Under the pieces are notes generated by a model. It was not told the origin of the DNA. It was given only the letters and a program-made list of their open reading frames with translations, and searched no databases. Source: Methylotenera sp. (lineage in GTDB: Bacteria > Pseudomonadota > Gammaproteobacteria > Burkholderiales > Methylophilaceae). Taken from it: a stretch of 64,000 nucleotides of DNA. Of this stretch, positions 63,251-64,000 are shown piece after piece. A program made the position numbers and the translations under genes. The DNA is taken from NCBI GenBank assembly GCA_013141075.1, contig JABFRQ010000006.1:62001-126000 (forward strand), in the 5' to 3' direction. Position 1 is the first letter of the stretch; every line of letters begins with the position of its first letter.

Positions 63251-64000
63251 GTGTATTTCAAGCTCAGCCAAATAAATGATCGCATTTTTACCGCTGTTAT
63301 ACTCGCGTTAATTGCCGCGACCATCGCCTACAGCGCCGCATTTGTTCGTTTTGATAACATTCATTATGATTTAGGCCGCTACTTTACCTTTAAGCCAGCG
63401 CCTGCTGATATTGTCATTGTAGCCATTGATGAGGCCAGCTTAGCGAGCATTGGTCGCTGGCCTTGGTCACGCACTGTGCATGCCGATTTAATCGAAAAGC
63501 TACGGCTATCGCAAGCAAAAGTCATTGGCATTGATATTATATTTTCTGAGCGAGAATTTAGTAATCCAGACGCAGATTCAGCGCTAGACCTTGCGCTAAT
63601 TAAAACCAATAATGTAGTGCTACCCATGTTGTTCGAAGAGCCTTACATAGGTGCTGAGCTTAAGCAAAGCGTGCCTATAAAAGATTTTAGCGAGCATGCC
63701 GTTGCGTTGGGGCGTGTGCATGTACCGTTGGATTCAGACGGTATAGCGCGAGGCATTTATCTATGGGAGGGCTTAGGCTCAGCACCTATGCAACAACATT
63801 TTGCGCAAGCTGTTTTAATGGCCGCACATGAATTGCCGAGCAACTTCAAATTATTGCCACCTAAAGTGAACGCAGCTAATACCAATGATTTAATTTCAGC
63901 AGACGCGCGTAAAGTGAAGTTTTTAGGGCCACCAGGGCATTTTCAGCGCATTTCATACATCAATGCGCTCACTGGTGAATACCCAGAAAATTACTTTAAA
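63251..64000 (+). CDS. CHASE2-domain signalling protein (adenylate cyclase or kinase), truncated by window end
   Basis: GTG at 63251 opens an uninterrupted frame: VYFKLSQINDRIFTAVILALIAATIAYSAAFVRFDNIHYDLGRYFTFKPAPADIVIVAIDEASLASIGRWPWSRTVHADLIEKL...; not in the ORF track. Confidence 0.87.
   Translation, partial: MYFKLSQINDRIFTAVILALIAATIAYSAAFVRFDNIHYDLGRYFTFKPAPADIVIVAIDEASLASIGRWPWSRTVHADLIEKLRLSQAKVIGIDIIFSEREFSNPDADSALDLALIKTNNVVLPMLFEEPYIGAELKQSVPIKDFSEHAVALGRVHVPLDSDGIARGIYLWEGLGSAPMQQHFAQAVLMAAHELPSNFKLLPPKVNAANTNDLISADARKVKFLGPPGHFQRISYINALTGEYPENYFK

Overview
The window looks like a chromosomal segment from a betaproteobacterial methylotroph of the Methylophilaceae / Methylotenera type (inferred from gene content; no search was run). 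Main blocks: (1) 1-3 kb, repeat-rich accessory region with small lipoprotein/secreted genes, a GNAT and an ABM-like protein; (2) 2.9-18.4 kb, a polyamine uptake and catabolism island syntenic with Pseudomonas spuABC-D-FGH (MocR/GabR-type regulator, PuuD, PuuA-like, omega-aminotransferase, PotF/G/H/I-type ABC transporter) followed by GabD, PuuC-like ALDH, GabT and a TorF-like porin, with no puuB; (3) 18.6-40 kb, housekeeping genes (pgm, iscX, glyA, nrdR, ribD, tatD, mtnA + class II aldolase, actP-like symporter, pyrG, kdsA, eno, ftsB, ygfZ, ygfX-like), including a recombination/duplication scar at 30.3-32.1 kb; (4) 40.3-46.9 kb, mxaRSACKL-type accessory cluster without mxaFJGI in the window and with a tandem MxaL-like duplication; (5) 47.5-49.5 kb, a Cyc2-like fused monoheme cytochrome/porin plus a diheme cytochrome c; (6) 51.6-55 kb, ppsR/ppsA; (7) 55.1-60.9 kb, H4MPT-linked C1 cluster (beta-RFAP synthase, mtdB, orf17-like ATP-grasp, mch, orf5-like, orf7-like); (8) 61-64 kb, response regulator, LysM/FecR protein and a truncated CHASE2 gene missing from the ORF track. 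Several interspersed palindromic repeat families occur, one of which seems to have members inside H4MPT genes. No tRNA, rRNA, CRISPR array, transposase or prophage was recognised.
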